A stretch of DNA of 64,000 nucleotides from Blautia sp. XA-2221 (GTDB lineage: Bacteria > Bacillota > Clostridia > Lachnospirales > Lachnospiraceae). How positions within the stretch are numbered: the stretch's first letter is position 1; the number at the start of each line of letters is the position of its first letter. Of the stretch, positions 1-8,726 are shown piece after piece. The notes under the pieces were generated by a model. It did not search any database, was not told the origin of the DNA, and was given only the letters and a program-made list of their open reading frames with translations. Made by a program: the position numbers and the translations under genes. The stretch is taken from NCBI RefSeq assembly GCF_028767025.1, contig NZ_JAJQXX010000005.1:161546-225545 (forward strand), in the 5' to 3' direction.

Positions 1-2
1 AT

Positions 3-2015
3 GACGGAAACGGTAATTACGAAACACTTCAGAACAAAAATATTGATACAGGAATGGGACTTGAGCGTCTGGCTGTTGTTGTTCAGGATGTGGATTCTAT
101 TTTTGATGTGGACACCATCTGTTCTCTCCGTAACCTGGTATGTCAGGTTGCAGACAGGGAATACGGAAAAGACTATCAGACTGACGTTTCCATCCGTCTG
201 ATTACAGACCATATCCGTTCCGCTACCTTTATGATCTCTGACGGTATTATGCCGACCAATGAAGGCAGGGGCTATGTGCTTCGCCGTCTGATCCGTCGTG
301 CGGCACGTCATGGACGTCTTCTGGGTATTGAGGGAACTTTCCTTGCAAAATTAAGTGCAGAGGTGATCTCCGGTTCCAAAGATGGTTATCCGGAGCTTGA
401 GGATAAAAAAGAATTTATCTTCAAAGTGCTGACAAACGAAGAAAACCAGTTTAATAAGACCATTGACCAGGGACTTCGTATTCTTACTGATATGGAAGAG
501 GAGATGAAGGCAGCAGGAGTGAAAGAACTTTCCGGCGAAAATGCATTCAAGCTCTATGATACCTACGGATTCCCTCTTGATCTTACAAAAGAGATTTTGG
601 AAGAAAAGGGATACGGAATCGACGAAGACGGCTTCCAGGCAGCAATGGAAGAGCAGAGAATCAAGGCTCGTACTGCCCGTGAAGTAACTAACTACATGGG
701 TGCGGATGCTACCGTTTATGATGAGATCGATCCTTCTGTGACAACTGAATTTGTAGGCTACGAACATCTGAACTTTGAGTCACAGGTAACTGTTCTGGCA
801 GGAGAGAGCGAACTTGCCTCTTCCCTGGTAGAAGGACAGAAGGGAACTGTTTTTGTAAAAGAGACTCCGTTTTACGCTACCATGGGCGGTCAGGAAGGAG
901 ATACCGGTGTGATCGAAACCGAAAACGGAAAATTTGTGGTAGAGGATACCATCAAGCTCCGTGGAGGCAAATTTGGTCATGTTGGCCATATGGAATCCGG
1001 TATGATCTCAGAGGGAGAGACCGTTTCTCTGAAAGTTGCAGAAAGTAAGCGCCGCGATACAGAAAAGAACCACAGCGCAACACATCTTCTGCAGAAAGCG
1101 TTAAAAACAGTTCTGGGCTCTCATGTAGAACAGAAAGGTTCTCTTGTTACTCCGGACAGACTCCGTTTCGACTTTGCTCATTTCCAGGCAATGACAGAGG
1201 AAGAAATCGAAAAAACAGAGGCTCTTGTCAATCAGGAGATCCAGGCGGCTCTTCCGGTAGAAACTGCTGTTATGGATATTGAGGAAGCAAAGAAATCGGG
1301 AGCAATGGCTCTGTTCGGCGAAAAGTATGATCAGAAGGTCCGTGTAGTTTCCATGGGAGATTTCTCAAAAGAACTCTGCGGTGGTACTCATGTAAAAAAT
1401 ACATCTTCTATCATGCTCTTTAAGATTGTTTCTGAGGCAGGTGTTGCCGCAGGCGTGCGCCGTATTGAGGCTCTTACCGGAAATGCGGTAGTGGACTATT
1501 ATAAGAAACAGGAAAGCATGCTGAAGGAAGCTGCAAAAGCATTAAAGACCCAGCCGGCTGAAGTGACAGAAAAAATCACTCATATGCAGGCCGAGATAAA
1601 AGCTCTTCACAGTGAGAATGAATCTCTGAAGAGCAAGCTTGCTCAGGGATCACTTGGGGATGTTATGGATCAGGTTGCAGAAGTAAAAGGCGTGAAGCTT
1701 CTGGCTGCAAAAGTAGAAGGCGTTGACATGAACGGACTCCGTGATCTGGGCGATCAGCTGAAAGAAAAATTAGGCGAGGGCGTTGTTGTTCTGGCTGCAG
1801 TAAACGGCGCTAAGGTGAACTTCCTTGCTATGGCTACAGACGCAGCTCAGAAGGCAGGCGCTCATGCCGGTAATCTGATCAAGAATGTTGCAGCTATCGC
1901 AGGCGGTGGCGGCGGCGGTCGTCCGAATATGGCTCAGGCCGGCGGAAAGAATCCGGAAAAGGCTCAGGAAGCCATTGATGCAGTGGCAGGAATCCTGGAA
2001 CAGCAGCTGGCTTAA
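3..2015 (+). CDS. alaS: Alanine--tRNA ligase, 3' part (5' end outside window)
   Basis: Charges tRNA-Ala with alanine and deacylates mischarged tRNA in the cytoplasm. The frame is already open at base 3, so the gene enters from upstream; about 670 C-terminal residues are seen against roughly 870-880 for the family. The first residues carry the class II signature NIDTGMGLERL. The editing-domain zinc ligands are visible as HSATH (from about base 1072) and CGGTH (1377-1391). A coiled coil (about 1540-1660) leads to the C-terminal DHHA1 region with its glycine run GGGGGG near base 1905. Stop TAA at 2013-2015. No terminator is evident before the rpsU promoter. A methionine at 54 is internal, not the start. 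Confidence 0.97.
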   Translation, partial: DGNGNYETLQNKNIDTGMGLERLAVVVQDVDSIFDVDTICSLRNLVCQVADREYGKDYQTDVSIRLITDHIRSATFMISDGIMPTNEGRGYVLRRLIRRAARHGRLLGIEGTFLAKLSAEVISGSKDGYPELEDKKEFIFKVLTNEENQFNKTIDQGLRILTDMEEEMKAAGVKELSGENAFKLYDTYGFPLDLTKEILEEKGYGIDEDGFQAAMEEQRIKARTAREVTNYMGADATVYDEIDPSVTTEFVGYEHLNFESQVTVLAGESELASSLVEGQKGTVFVKETPFYATMGGQEGDTGVIETENGKFVVEDTIKLRGGKFGHVGHMESGMISEGETVSLKVAESKRRDTEKNHSATHLLQKALKTVLGSHVEQKGSLVTPDRLRFDFAHFQAMTEEEIEKTEALVNQEIQAALPVETAVMDIEEAKKSGAMALFGEKYDQKVRVVSMGDFSKELCGGTHVKNTSSIMLFKIVSEAGVAAGVRRIEALTGNAVVDYYKKQESMLKEAAKALKTQPAEVTEKITHMQAEIKALHSENESLKSKLAQGSLGDVMDQVAEVKGVKLLAAKVEGVDMNGLRDLGDQLKEKLGEGVVVLAAVNGAKVNFLAMATDAAQKAGAHAGNLIKNVAAIAGGGGGGRPNMAQAGGKNPEKAQEAIDAVAGILEQQLA

Positions 2016-2067
2016 ACTTCAGAGGTGATTTTCTGCAAAAATATTTTGCAAAAATATCCAAAATCTG

Positions 2068-2097
2068 TTGACGAACCTTGAGGCTATGATATATAAT
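2068..2097 (+). promoter_or_regulatory. Sigma-A promoter of rpsU
   Basis: TTGACG (2068-2073), 18-base spacer, TATAAT (2092-2097). It lies between alaS and rpsU, giving a leader of about 70 bases with a ribosome binding region GGAGGGAGG further down. Seen by eye; not tested. Confidence 0.7.
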
Positions 2098-2175
2098 ATA
2101 ACTCGTGCAAGAAAAATACCCAGACAGTTGTATTTTAGCACAATCTACAACTGGAGGGAGGTTAGGTGTGAGTCT

Positions 2176-2352
2176 ATGTCAAACGTTATCGTAAAAGAAA
2201 ACGAGACTTTAGATAGCGCTCTTCGCAGATTCAAGAGAAGCTGTGCAAAAGCAGGTATCCAGCAGGAAATCCGCAAAAGAGAGCATTACGAGAAACCAAG
2301 TGTTCGTCGTAAGAAAAAATCTGAAGCCGCAAGAAAACGTAAATATAATTAA
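2176..2352 (+). CDS. rpsU: 30S ribosomal protein S21
   Basis: Small-subunit ribosomal protein of 58 residues, the usual length. It begins [23 protein letters not shown] and ends in the strongly basic tail [15 protein letters not shown], both typical of S21. The ATG at 2176 is chosen because the conserved N-terminus starts there and AGGTG sits 7 bases upstream; the frame is open further upstream but that stretch is not S21-like. It is monocistronic: own promoter at 2068-2097 and a strong terminator directly after the stop. Confidence 0.97.
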   Translation: MSNVIVKENETLDSALRRFKRSCAKAGIQQEIRKREHYEKPSVRRKKKSEAARKRKYN

Positions 2353-2360
2353 TTGTGCGC

Positions 2361-2393
2361 AAAAATCCCTGGCTGTTTAGTCAGGGATTTTTA
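2361..2393 (+). terminator. Rho-independent terminator of rpsU
   Basis: Inverted repeat AAAAATCCCTG / CAGGGATTTTT with a short loop, ending in a T run. It lies 9 bases after the rpsU stop codon. Confidence 0.88.
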
Positions 2394-2447
2394 AAAATCA
2401 TAATTATTACTTTATTAACAACATTACAGAAAAAGTGAAGTGAAGCT

Positions 2448-4010
2448 ATGAACCTGATTATCATGCCCCTGAAAAAAATTGCGAAGCTTTTATTTAACAG
2501 GATTTTTTATGTGGCAGTGGCCCTGCTGATCCAGCTTGTATGGGTGTTCCTTTTTGTGTGGGAGCTGGCAGGCTATTCCCAGTATATTTCTCTTGCCATT
2601 ACAGTGCTGAGTATTGTGATGGTTTTGTGGATCCTGAATAAAAGGATCAATCCTTCTTATAAACTGGGATGGACTATGCTGATCATGGCGTTTCCTGTTT
2701 TTGGACTGCTTTTATATCTGCTGTTCGGTCATTCCAGAATTGCGGAGGAAATGCAGAAACGTTATGCCAGGGTTCAGGAGGACAGCATTCCCTATCTTCA
2801 GTCAGATCCGGAAGTCTGCAGGAGAATGCAGGAGGAAGATCCCTCGGCAGCTGTTCAGTCAGAATATATCTGCCGTCATTCCGTATATCCTGTATATGAA
2901 CATACAACGGCGGAATATTTTCAGGTGGGCGATGACATGTTTCCTGTACTGGTAAAAGAACTGGAACAGGCAGAACATTATATTTATATAGAATACTTTA
3001 TTATCAACGACGGCGTTATGTGGAGAACTATTCTGGATATTCTGGAACAGAAAGCCGCTCAGGGAGTGGATGTACGTCTGATCTATGACGGATTTGGCTG
3101 TCTTACCACACTGCCGTACAAATATGACCGGTTTTTGAGAGAAAAAGGAATCCAGTGCAAGGTGTTTAACCCTTTCCGCCCGGTGTTGAATATTATCCAG
3201 AATAACAGAGATCACAGGAAAATCTGTGTTATTGACGGAAAAACAGGATTTACCGGAGGAATCAATCTGGCAGATGAATATATTAACCAGAAGGAACGCT
3301 TCGGTCACTGGAAGGATACGGCAGTGATGCTGAAGGGGGATGCGGTATGGAGTATGACCATGATGTTTCTTCATATGTGGAATGTGGTAAACGGCATTCA
3401 GGATCCCATTGATTATGCAGCTCATTCGCCTCACGCTTATCACCCGGAAGAGTTTGAGGGAAACGGATTTGTGCAGCCCTTTACAGACACTCCTCTTGAC
3501 GGAGAGACTCTGGGAGAAAATGTTTATCTGAATATTATCAACCGGGCAAAGCGTTATGTATATATCTGTACTCCTTATCTGATCATTGACAATGAAATGA
3601 TGACAGCGCTCTGCCTGGCTGCAAAAAGCGGAGTGGATGTGCGGATCATGACTCCGGGAGTGCCGGATAAAAAAATGGTATTCCTTCTTACCCAGTCCTA
3701 TTACGGGCAGCTGATAGAAGCCGGTGTAAAAATTTATGAATATCAGCCTGGATTTCTTCATGCCAAGTCTTTTGTCTGCGATGATGAAATTGCAGTGGTG
3801 GGAACCATTAATCTGGATTACAGAAGCCTTTACCTTCATTTTGAAGACGGCGTATGGATTTACAAAAATGATGTGATCCAAGATATCCTTGAGGATTTTC
3901 AGGAAACGATGAATTACTGTGACCCTATTACCCTTGAATTCTGTAAAAACAGAAATATTTTTGTGCGGGGATTTCAGAGTGTTCTCCGTGTATTTGCACC
4001 TCTGCTGTAA
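2448..4010 (+). CDS. cls: Cardiolipin synthase (phospholipase D family)
   Basis: Membrane enzyme that condenses two phosphatidylglycerols to cardiolipin and glycerol. The 520 residues match the family length. Three hydrophobic segments occupy about residues 15-95, followed by two HKD catalytic motifs: HRKICVID at residue 256 and HAKSFVCDD at residue 438, each followed by the GGxN/GTxN type sequence (GGINLADEY, GTINLDYRS). No other phospholipid gene is adjacent. Its only visible downstream stop for transcription is the hairpin at 4036-4112, which reaches into the next gene. Activity on phosphatidylglycerol is inferred from the family; more than one Cls paralogue is common in this group. Confidence 0.93.
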   Translation: MNLIIMPLKKIAKLLFNRIFYVAVALLIQLVWVFLFVWELAGYSQYISLAITVLSIVMVLWILNKRINPSYKLGWTMLIMAFPVFGLLLYLLFGHSRIAEEMQKRYARVQEDSIPYLQSDPEVCRRMQEEDPSAAVQSEYICRHSVYPVYEHTTAEYFQVGDDMFPVLVKELEQAEHYIYIEYFIINDGVMWRTILDILEQKAAQGVDVRLIYDGFGCLTTLPYKYDRFLREKGIQCKVFNPFRPVLNIIQNNRDHRKICVIDGKTGFTGGINLADEYINQKERFGHWKDTAVMLKGDAVWSMTMMFLHMWNVVNGIQDPIDYAAHSPHAYHPEEFEGNGFVQPFTDTPLDGETLGENVYLNIINRAKRYVYICTPYLIIDNEMMTALCLAAKSGVDVRIMTPGVPDKKMVFLLTQSYYGQLIEAGVKIYEYQPGFLHAKSFVCDDEIAVVGTINLDYRSLYLHFEDGVWIYKNDVIQDILEDFQETMNYCDPITLEFCKNRNIFVRGFQSVLRVFAPLL

Positions 4011-4035
4011 TTTTTGAAAAAGCAGTCATATTTTC

Positions 4036-4112
4036 AGGTTCCTCCTTTTAGAATAGAATAAAACACCCAAACGGGAGATTTTCTATGACTAAAAAACGGA
4101 GGAACCTTTTTT
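4036..4112 (+). terminator. Terminator-like hairpin spanning the start of the next gene
   Basis: AGGTTCCTCC (4036-4045) pairs perfectly with GGAGGAACCT (4098-4107); a C bulge allows further pairing of TTTTAG with CTAAAA, and six T residues follow (4107-4112). This has the form of an intrinsic terminator for cls, but the loop contains the ribosome binding site (GGGAG, 4073-4077) and ATG (4085) of the downstream carboxypeptidase, and the 3' arm is codons 5-8 of that gene. It may be an attenuator or may sequester the start. See findings. Confidence 0.6.
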
Positions 4113-5266
4113 GTGCCTGGATACTTTGCGTAAGTATCCTTTTTTCGCTGACAGTGCCGGTGTCTGCGGAAGAAAATGCTCCTGCTTTTTCTGTGGAAGC
4201 GCCGGAATATGTTCTGATGGAGCCGGAAACAGGAACTGTACTTCTGGAAAAAGATAAGGATGTCCGAAGAAGTCCTGCCAGTGTCACAAAAGTTATGACC
4301 CTTCTTCTTATTTTTGAAGAAATAGAAAAAGGAAATCTGAAGCTGGATGATATGGTTACAACAAGCGCTCATGCCAAATCCATGGGCGGTTCGCAGGTTT
4401 TTCTGGAGGAGGGGGAAACCCAGACCGTGGAAACCATGCTCAAATGTATTGTGATCGCTTCCGGCAATGATGCCAGTGTGGCTATGGCAGAACATATTGC
4501 AGGCAGTGAATCAGAATTTGTAAACACAATGAACAAGAAAGCAGAAGCTCTTGGTATGAAAAATACACATTTTAAGGACTGCTGCGGACTGACGGATTCA
4601 GACGATCATTATACAACTGCCTACGATATTGCATTGATGAGCCGGGAACTGATTAGCAGATATCCGGAGGTTCTGAACTATTCTTCTGTGTGGATGGACA
4701 CTATTACACATAATACAAAACAGGGGTCAAAGGAATTCGGACTATCCAATACGAACAGGCTGATCCGTACATACGAAGGGTGTGTGGGACTGAAAACAGG
4801 AAGTACAAGTAAAGCAAAATTTTGTGTTTCTGCTGTCGCAAAAAGAAAAGGGATCACACTGATCGCAGTGGTTATGGCCGCCCCGGATTCCAGGACAAGA
4901 GTGAAAGATGCCTCGGCGCTTTTTGATTACGGATTTGTAAAATGCAGTCTATACAGAGATGAAAATCCGGGAAAACTTCCGGAACTGAAAGTGACAAAAG
5001 GAGTAAAAGAAAAAACAAGTCTGGCTTTTGGGAAAACTTTCCGTTGCCTGAGTACAGACGGAACACCTTTTGATAAAGTAAAAAAGAAGCTGGTTCTTCC
5101 AAAAGAAACAGAAGCGCCTGTAAAAAAAGGACAAAAAGCAGGAGAACTTATTTATTATCAGGATAACAGAGAGCTTGGAAGGATTCCTGTAATTTATACA
5201 GAAAACGTGAAAAAAGCAGGATATCTGGATCGGCTGAAGCAGACTGCAAAAGAGTTCTGCCTGTAA
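4085..5266 (+). CDS. D-alanyl-D-alanine carboxypeptidase (DacF-like, PBP5 family)
   Basis: Exported serine peptidase that removes the terminal D-Ala of peptidoglycan stem peptides. A signal peptide covers residues 1-29 (MTKKRRNLF basic region, hydrophobic core, VSA-EE cleavage site). The penicillin-binding motifs are SVTK (Ser66), SGN (126-128) and KTG (237-239). A C-terminal PBP5-type beta domain follows, but no clear amphipathic membrane anchor is visible at the end. Total 393 residues. A second, more diverged homologue lies at 9639-10868. Homologues in Bacillus include the sporulation enzyme DacF; a sporulation role here is inference. Its start codon sits inside a hairpin (4036-4112). Confidence 0.92.
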   Translation: MTKKRRNLFCAWILCVSILFSLTVPVSAEENAPAFSVEAPEYVLMEPETGTVLLEKDKDVRRSPASVTKVMTLLLIFEEIEKGNLKLDDMVTTSAHAKSMGGSQVFLEEGETQTVETMLKCIVIASGNDASVAMAEHIAGSESEFVNTMNKKAEALGMKNTHFKDCCGLTDSDDHYTTAYDIALMSRELISRYPEVLNYSSVWMDTITHNTKQGSKEFGLSNTNRLIRTYEGCVGLKTGSTSKAKFCVSAVAKRKGITLIAVVMAAPDSRTRVKDASALFDYGFVKCSLYRDENPGKLPELKVTKGVKEKTSLAFGKTFRCLSTDGTPFDKVKKKLVLPKETEAPVKKGQKAGELIYYQDNRELGRIPVIYTENVKKAGYLDRLKQTAKEFCL

Positions 5267-5359
5267 AAAGCCGGATGTGATATGGAATATATTTTGACCG
5301 GACTGTTGTGAACCGTGATACATTTTTGCGAAAGAATGTTCCGGCATCCGACAATTCTT

Positions 5360-5389
5360 TTGACAAGAGGGATGACTGAGGGGTATAAT
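5360..5389 (+). promoter_or_regulatory. Sigma-A promoter of the molybdopterin-binding-domain gene
   Basis: TTGACA (5360-5365, full consensus), 18-base spacer, TATAAT (5384-5389). About 45 bases upstream of the ATG at 5436. Confidence 0.78.
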
Positions 5390-5435
5390 AAATTCCAAAT
5401 AGACTGAACAGAAACATGAGAGGAATGTGAATAAA

Positions 5436-6464
5436 ATGAAAGAAATCAGGACTGAGGATGCAGTAGGGCATGTGCTTTGCCATGACATTACTCAGATTAT
5501 AAAGGACGAAAAAAAAGGCGTGCTTTTTAAAAAGGGTCATGTAGTAAAAGAAGAAGATATACCGGCGCTTCTTTCTGTAGGGAAAGAGCATCTTTTTGTA
5601 TGGGAAAAACAGGAGGGAATCCTTCATGAAAACGAAGGGGCCGAGATTTTGTACGAGATCTGCGCCGGCAGACATATGCACGGAACTGAAGTAAAAGAGG
5701 GCAAAATAGAGGTGATTGCCGACTGTGACGGACTTCTTAAGATCAACAGAACAGCACTTCTTGGAGTAAACAGTCTCGGAGAAATGATGATTGCTTCCAG
5801 GCATGGAGATTTTCCGGTGAGAAAGGGCGATAAAATTGCCGGGACAAGGATCATTCCTCTTGTGATCGAAAAGGAAAAAATGGACAGAGCCAGGGAGACA
5901 GCAGGGCCGGAACCGATTTTTAATATTCTGCCTTTCCAAAAGAAGAAGGTGGGAATCGTAACTACAGGCAGTGAAGTGAAAAAAGGTCTGATCCAGGATA
6001 CATTTACTCCTGTTCTAAGAGAAAAGCTTGCAGAATATTCCTGCCAGGTTACGGGGCAGACAACACCGGGAGATGAAAAGGATCAGATTACAGCGGATAT
6101 CCTGGAATTTATTGAAAATGGAGCGGATATGGTGATCTGCAGCGGCGGAATGAGCGTGGATCCGGACGACAGAACTCCCGGAGCTATCCGTGCTACCGGA
6201 GCAGACGTTGTAACTTATGGAGCTCCGGTTCTTCCGGGAGCCATGCTTCTTCTTGCCTACTACAAAAAAGGGGAAAAGACAATCCCGATCTTGGGCCTTC
6301 CGGGCTGCGTAATGTATGCAAAAAGAACAGTATTTGACCTGGTACTGCCAAGAATCGTGGCAGATGATCCTGTCTGCAGGGAAGAAATTGCAGCCTATGG
6401 GGAGGGCGGACTTTGCCTGAACTGCAGCGTATGTACTTTCCCTAACTGTGGATTCGGAAAATAA
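5436..6464 (+). CDS. Molybdopterin-binding domain protein (MoeA/MogA-like)
   Basis: 342-residue cytoplasmic protein. The C-terminal half has the MoaB/Mog fold signature: GIVTTGSEV near residue 170 and SGGMSVDPDDRTPGAI near 235-250, the molybdopterin-binding loop. The N-terminal part (HVLCHDITQI...FKKGHVVKEEDI) resembles proteins of this type in clostridia and not full MoeA. The tail is a cysteine cluster, CLNCSVCTFPNCGFGK, which could hold a metal. No other molybdenum cofactor gene is nearby, so the true ligand is unknown. ATG 5436 is preferred because GAGAGGA lies 11 bases upstream; the in-frame GTG at 5427 is too close to it. Confidence 0.78.
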   Translation: MKEIRTEDAVGHVLCHDITQIIKDEKKGVLFKKGHVVKEEDIPALLSVGKEHLFVWEKQEGILHENEGAEILYEICAGRHMHGTEVKEGKIEVIADCDGLLKINRTALLGVNSLGEMMIASRHGDFPVRKGDKIAGTRIIPLVIEKEKMDRARETAGPEPIFNILPFQKKKVGIVTTGSEVKKGLIQDTFTPVLREKLAEYSCQVTGQTTPGDEKDQITADILEFIENGADMVICSGGMSVDPDDRTPGAIRATGADVVTYGAPVLPGAMLLLAYYKKGEKTIPILGLPGCVMYAKRTVFDLVLPRIVADDPVCREEIAAYGEGGLCLNCSVCTFPNCGFGK

Positions 6465-6483
6465 AAGCAGTCAGAGGAGCAGA

Positions 6484-7338
6484 ATGAAAACATTCATAAC
6501 AAAAACCTATCAGATAAAAACAGAAAAACTGAAAGGCAGTCATCCGGTACGATTTGCCGTTCTGGCAGACCTTCACGGGCTTGTGTTTGGAAATGAGAAT
6601 CAGGAGTTGTTTCATGCAATCGAAAAAAGTGGAGCCGATGCCGCGCTTATTGTGGGAGACATGGTTGTAAGAGCTGAGGTGTCTACGTTTTCGGCGGTTA
6701 CCGGATTTTTGTGCAGACTGGCAAACCGGATTCCTGTTTTTTATTCTCTGGGAAATCATGAGTATAAAATGATGCTGACCCCGGATATCTGTACAGAATA
6801 TCTGGCTTATGAACATGTGCTTACCAATGCTGGTGTGTGTTTTCTTCACAACGAGCATGTGTGTATGAATATCAGAGGAACAGATTTTACTTTTTATGGA
6901 CTGGAGCTTCCGGAAGAATATTATCGGAAGCCTTTTTCTCCATATCCTGACAGGCATACTCTGAAAGAATTTCTCGGAAAGCCGTCAAGGGACGGGATTT
7001 CCATGCTTCTTGCTCACAATCCGAAATATGGAGATGCATATTTTGAGTGGGGGGCAGACTTTATATTTTCCGGGCATTATCATGGAGGAATTTTCAGGAT
7101 TAATGAACATCATGGACTTACCTGTCCTCAGTATCTTTTGCTTCCTCCCTATTGCTGCGGAGATTTTCACAGACAGGATCAGCATATGATCGTCAGCGCC
7201 GGTCTGGGAGAACATACCATTCCTGTGCGTATCCACAATCCCAGAGAGCTGATCATTGCAGAGCTTGTTCCGGGTGAATATAACCCAGATATAAATACTA
7301 AACAGAAAACAGACAGAAAAACAGGAGAGGACAGCTGA
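6484..7338 (+). CDS. Metallophosphoesterase (calcineurin-like)
   Basis: 284-residue protein with the complete calcineurin-type metal-binding set: ADLHG (D-x-H), VGDMV, GNHEY and GHYHGG. Substrate unknown. No signal peptide or membrane segment, so cytoplasmic. ATG 6484 follows GAGGAGCA closely; an upstream in-frame ATG at 6448 lies inside the preceding gene and has no ribosome binding site. The stop is 1 base before scpA (7340), so it is probably translated from the same mRNA as scpA-scpB. Confidence 0.88.
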   Translation: MKTFITKTYQIKTEKLKGSHPVRFAVLADLHGLVFGNENQELFHAIEKSGADAALIVGDMVVRAEVSTFSAVTGFLCRLANRIPVFYSLGNHEYKMMLTPDICTEYLAYEHVLTNAGVCFLHNEHVCMNIRGTDFTFYGLELPEEYYRKPFSPYPDRHTLKEFLGKPSRDGISMLLAHNPKYGDAYFEWGADFIFSGHYHGGIFRINEHHGLTCPQYLLLPPYCCGDFHRQDQHMIVSAGLGEHTIPVRIHNPRELIIAELVPGEYNPDINTKQKTDRKTGEDS

Positions 7339-7339
7339 G

Positions 7340-8125
7340 ATGGCTATACCCATAAAGATAAATGTATTTGAAGGACCGCTGGATCTTCTTCTGCATCTGA
7401 TCGAAAAAAACAAAATTGATATTTATGATATTCCTATTGTAGAGATCACGGATCAGTATATGGAGTACATTCATGGAATGGAAACAGAGGATCTTGGCAC
7501 TATGAGTGAGTTCCTTGTAATGGCAGCTACGCTTCTGGATATTAAGTGTAAAATGCTGCTTCCCCGTCAGATAAATGAAGAGGGGGAAGAGGAGGACCCG
7601 AGAGAGGAACTTGTTCAGAAACTTCTGGAATACAAGATGTACAAATTTATGTCCTATGAGTTGAAGGACAAAATGGATGGAGCGGCAGGCGTATTTTTCA
7701 AAAAGCCTACCATACCGGATGAAGTGCTGAAATACAGAGAACCTGTGGACCCGCAGGCGCTTCTGGAATCTCTGACGCTGGAAAAGCTGAATCAGATCTA
7801 CAAATCCATTCTGAAAAAACAGGAATCAAAAATCGACCCTATCCGAAGCAAATTCGGTACCATTGAAAAAGAAGAGGTCAGTCTTTCTGACAAGATGCTG
7901 GAAATGAAAGCCTATGCGGCAGAAAACAGACGCTTTAGTTTTCGAGGACTTCTGGAAGGTCAGACTTCTAAAATTCAGGTGATCGTTACATTTCTGTCTA
8001 TTCTGGAACTGATGAAAATGGGATACGTTCATGTAAAACAGGAAGAGTTATTTGACGACATCCAGGTAGAGGTAACAGAGGATCCTGATACCTGGAAAAA
8101 CCTGACAGAATTTGCGGACGAATAA
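7340..8125 (+). CDS. scpA: Segregation and condensation protein A
   Basis: Kleisin subunit of the SMC-ScpA-ScpB condensin that compacts and segregates the chromosome. 261 residues. The conserved N-terminus is FEGPLDLLLHLIEKNKIDIYDIPIVEITDQYMEYI, with the winged-helix C-terminus VIVTFLSILELMKMGYVHVKQEELFDDI. It is followed 17 bases later by scpB, the standard pairing. The ribosome binding site GGAGAGGA lies in the end of the upstream phosphoesterase gene. Confidence 0.97.
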   Translation: MAIPIKINVFEGPLDLLLHLIEKNKIDIYDIPIVEITDQYMEYIHGMETEDLGTMSEFLVMAATLLDIKCKMLLPRQINEEGEEEDPREELVQKLLEYKMYKFMSYELKDKMDGAAGVFFKKPTIPDEVLKYREPVDPQALLESLTLEKLNQIYKSILKKQESKIDPIRSKFGTIEKEEVSLSDKMLEMKAYAAENRRFSFRGLLEGQTSKIQVIVTFLSILELMKMGYVHVKQEELFDDIQVEVTEDPDTWKNLTEFADE

Positions 8126-8142
8126 AGGAAATAAGGAGAAAT

Positions 8143-8712
8143 ATGGAAATAAAAAGAACAGAGGCGGCCATTGAGGCTATTCTATTTGCCATGGGGGAAT
8201 CTGTGGAGCTTTCGCGGATCGCTGATGCGGTAGGGCAGGACAGGGATACTACCCGAAGGCTGCTTCATCACATGATGGACCGGTATCAGGAGGAGGACAG
8301 AGGGATACAGATCATAGAGCTGGAACAGTCGTATCAGATGTGTACCAAAAAAGAGTATTATGAGAATCTGATCCAGATCGCGCTGCATCCACAGAAACCG
8401 GTTCTGACAGATGTTATGTTGGAAACACTTTCGATCATTGCCTACAAACAGCCGGTGACAAAGGCTGAAATAGAAAAGATCAGGGGAGTAAAGTGCGATC
8501 ATGCCATTAATAAACTGATGGAATATGAGCTTGTGAGAGAACTTGGAAGGCTGGATGCGCCGGGACGTCCTATTCTTCTCGGCACAACAGAAGAGTTTCT
8601 GCGCTCTTTCGGGGTGCAGGCTCTTGACGAACTTCCGGTTATGGATCCGGTGCAGCTGGAAGATTTTAAGGCGGAAGCAGAAGAGGAGATCCAGCTGAGG
8701 CTGGACGTATAA
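8143..8712 (+). CDS. scpB: Segregation and condensation protein B
   Basis: Dimeric winged-helix partner of ScpA in the SMC complex. 189 residues, the usual length. Recognised by IEAILFAMGESVELSRIADAV at the N-terminus, and by LETLSIIAYKQPVTKAEIEKIRGV and GRPILLGTTEEFLRSFGV in the second half. ATG at 8143 has AAGGAG a few bases upstream. A short gap with its own GGAGGAAGG site separates it from the next gene. Confidence 0.97.
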   Translation: MEIKRTEAAIEAILFAMGESVELSRIADAVGQDRDTTRRLLHHMMDRYQEEDRGIQIIELEQSYQMCTKKEYYENLIQIALHPQKPVLTDVMLETLSIIAYKQPVTKAEIEKIRGVKCDHAINKLMEYELVRELGRLDAPGRPILLGTTEEFLRSFGVQALDELPVMDPVQLEDFKAEAEEEIQLRLDV

Positions 8713-8726
8713 GGAGGAAGGGTGAA

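Noticed and set aside
1..201. 66-codon open frame at the very start of the window
   Set aside because: It is frame +1 over alaS; the alaS frame (+3) reads the class II signature through the same bases.
351..989. Long minus-strand open frames opposite alaS, and similar ones opposite cls, scpA, decarboxylase and recG genes
   Set aside because: They are antisense shadows of real genes: no ribosome binding sites, low-likelihood composition rich in Cys, His and Phe, and no family sequence.
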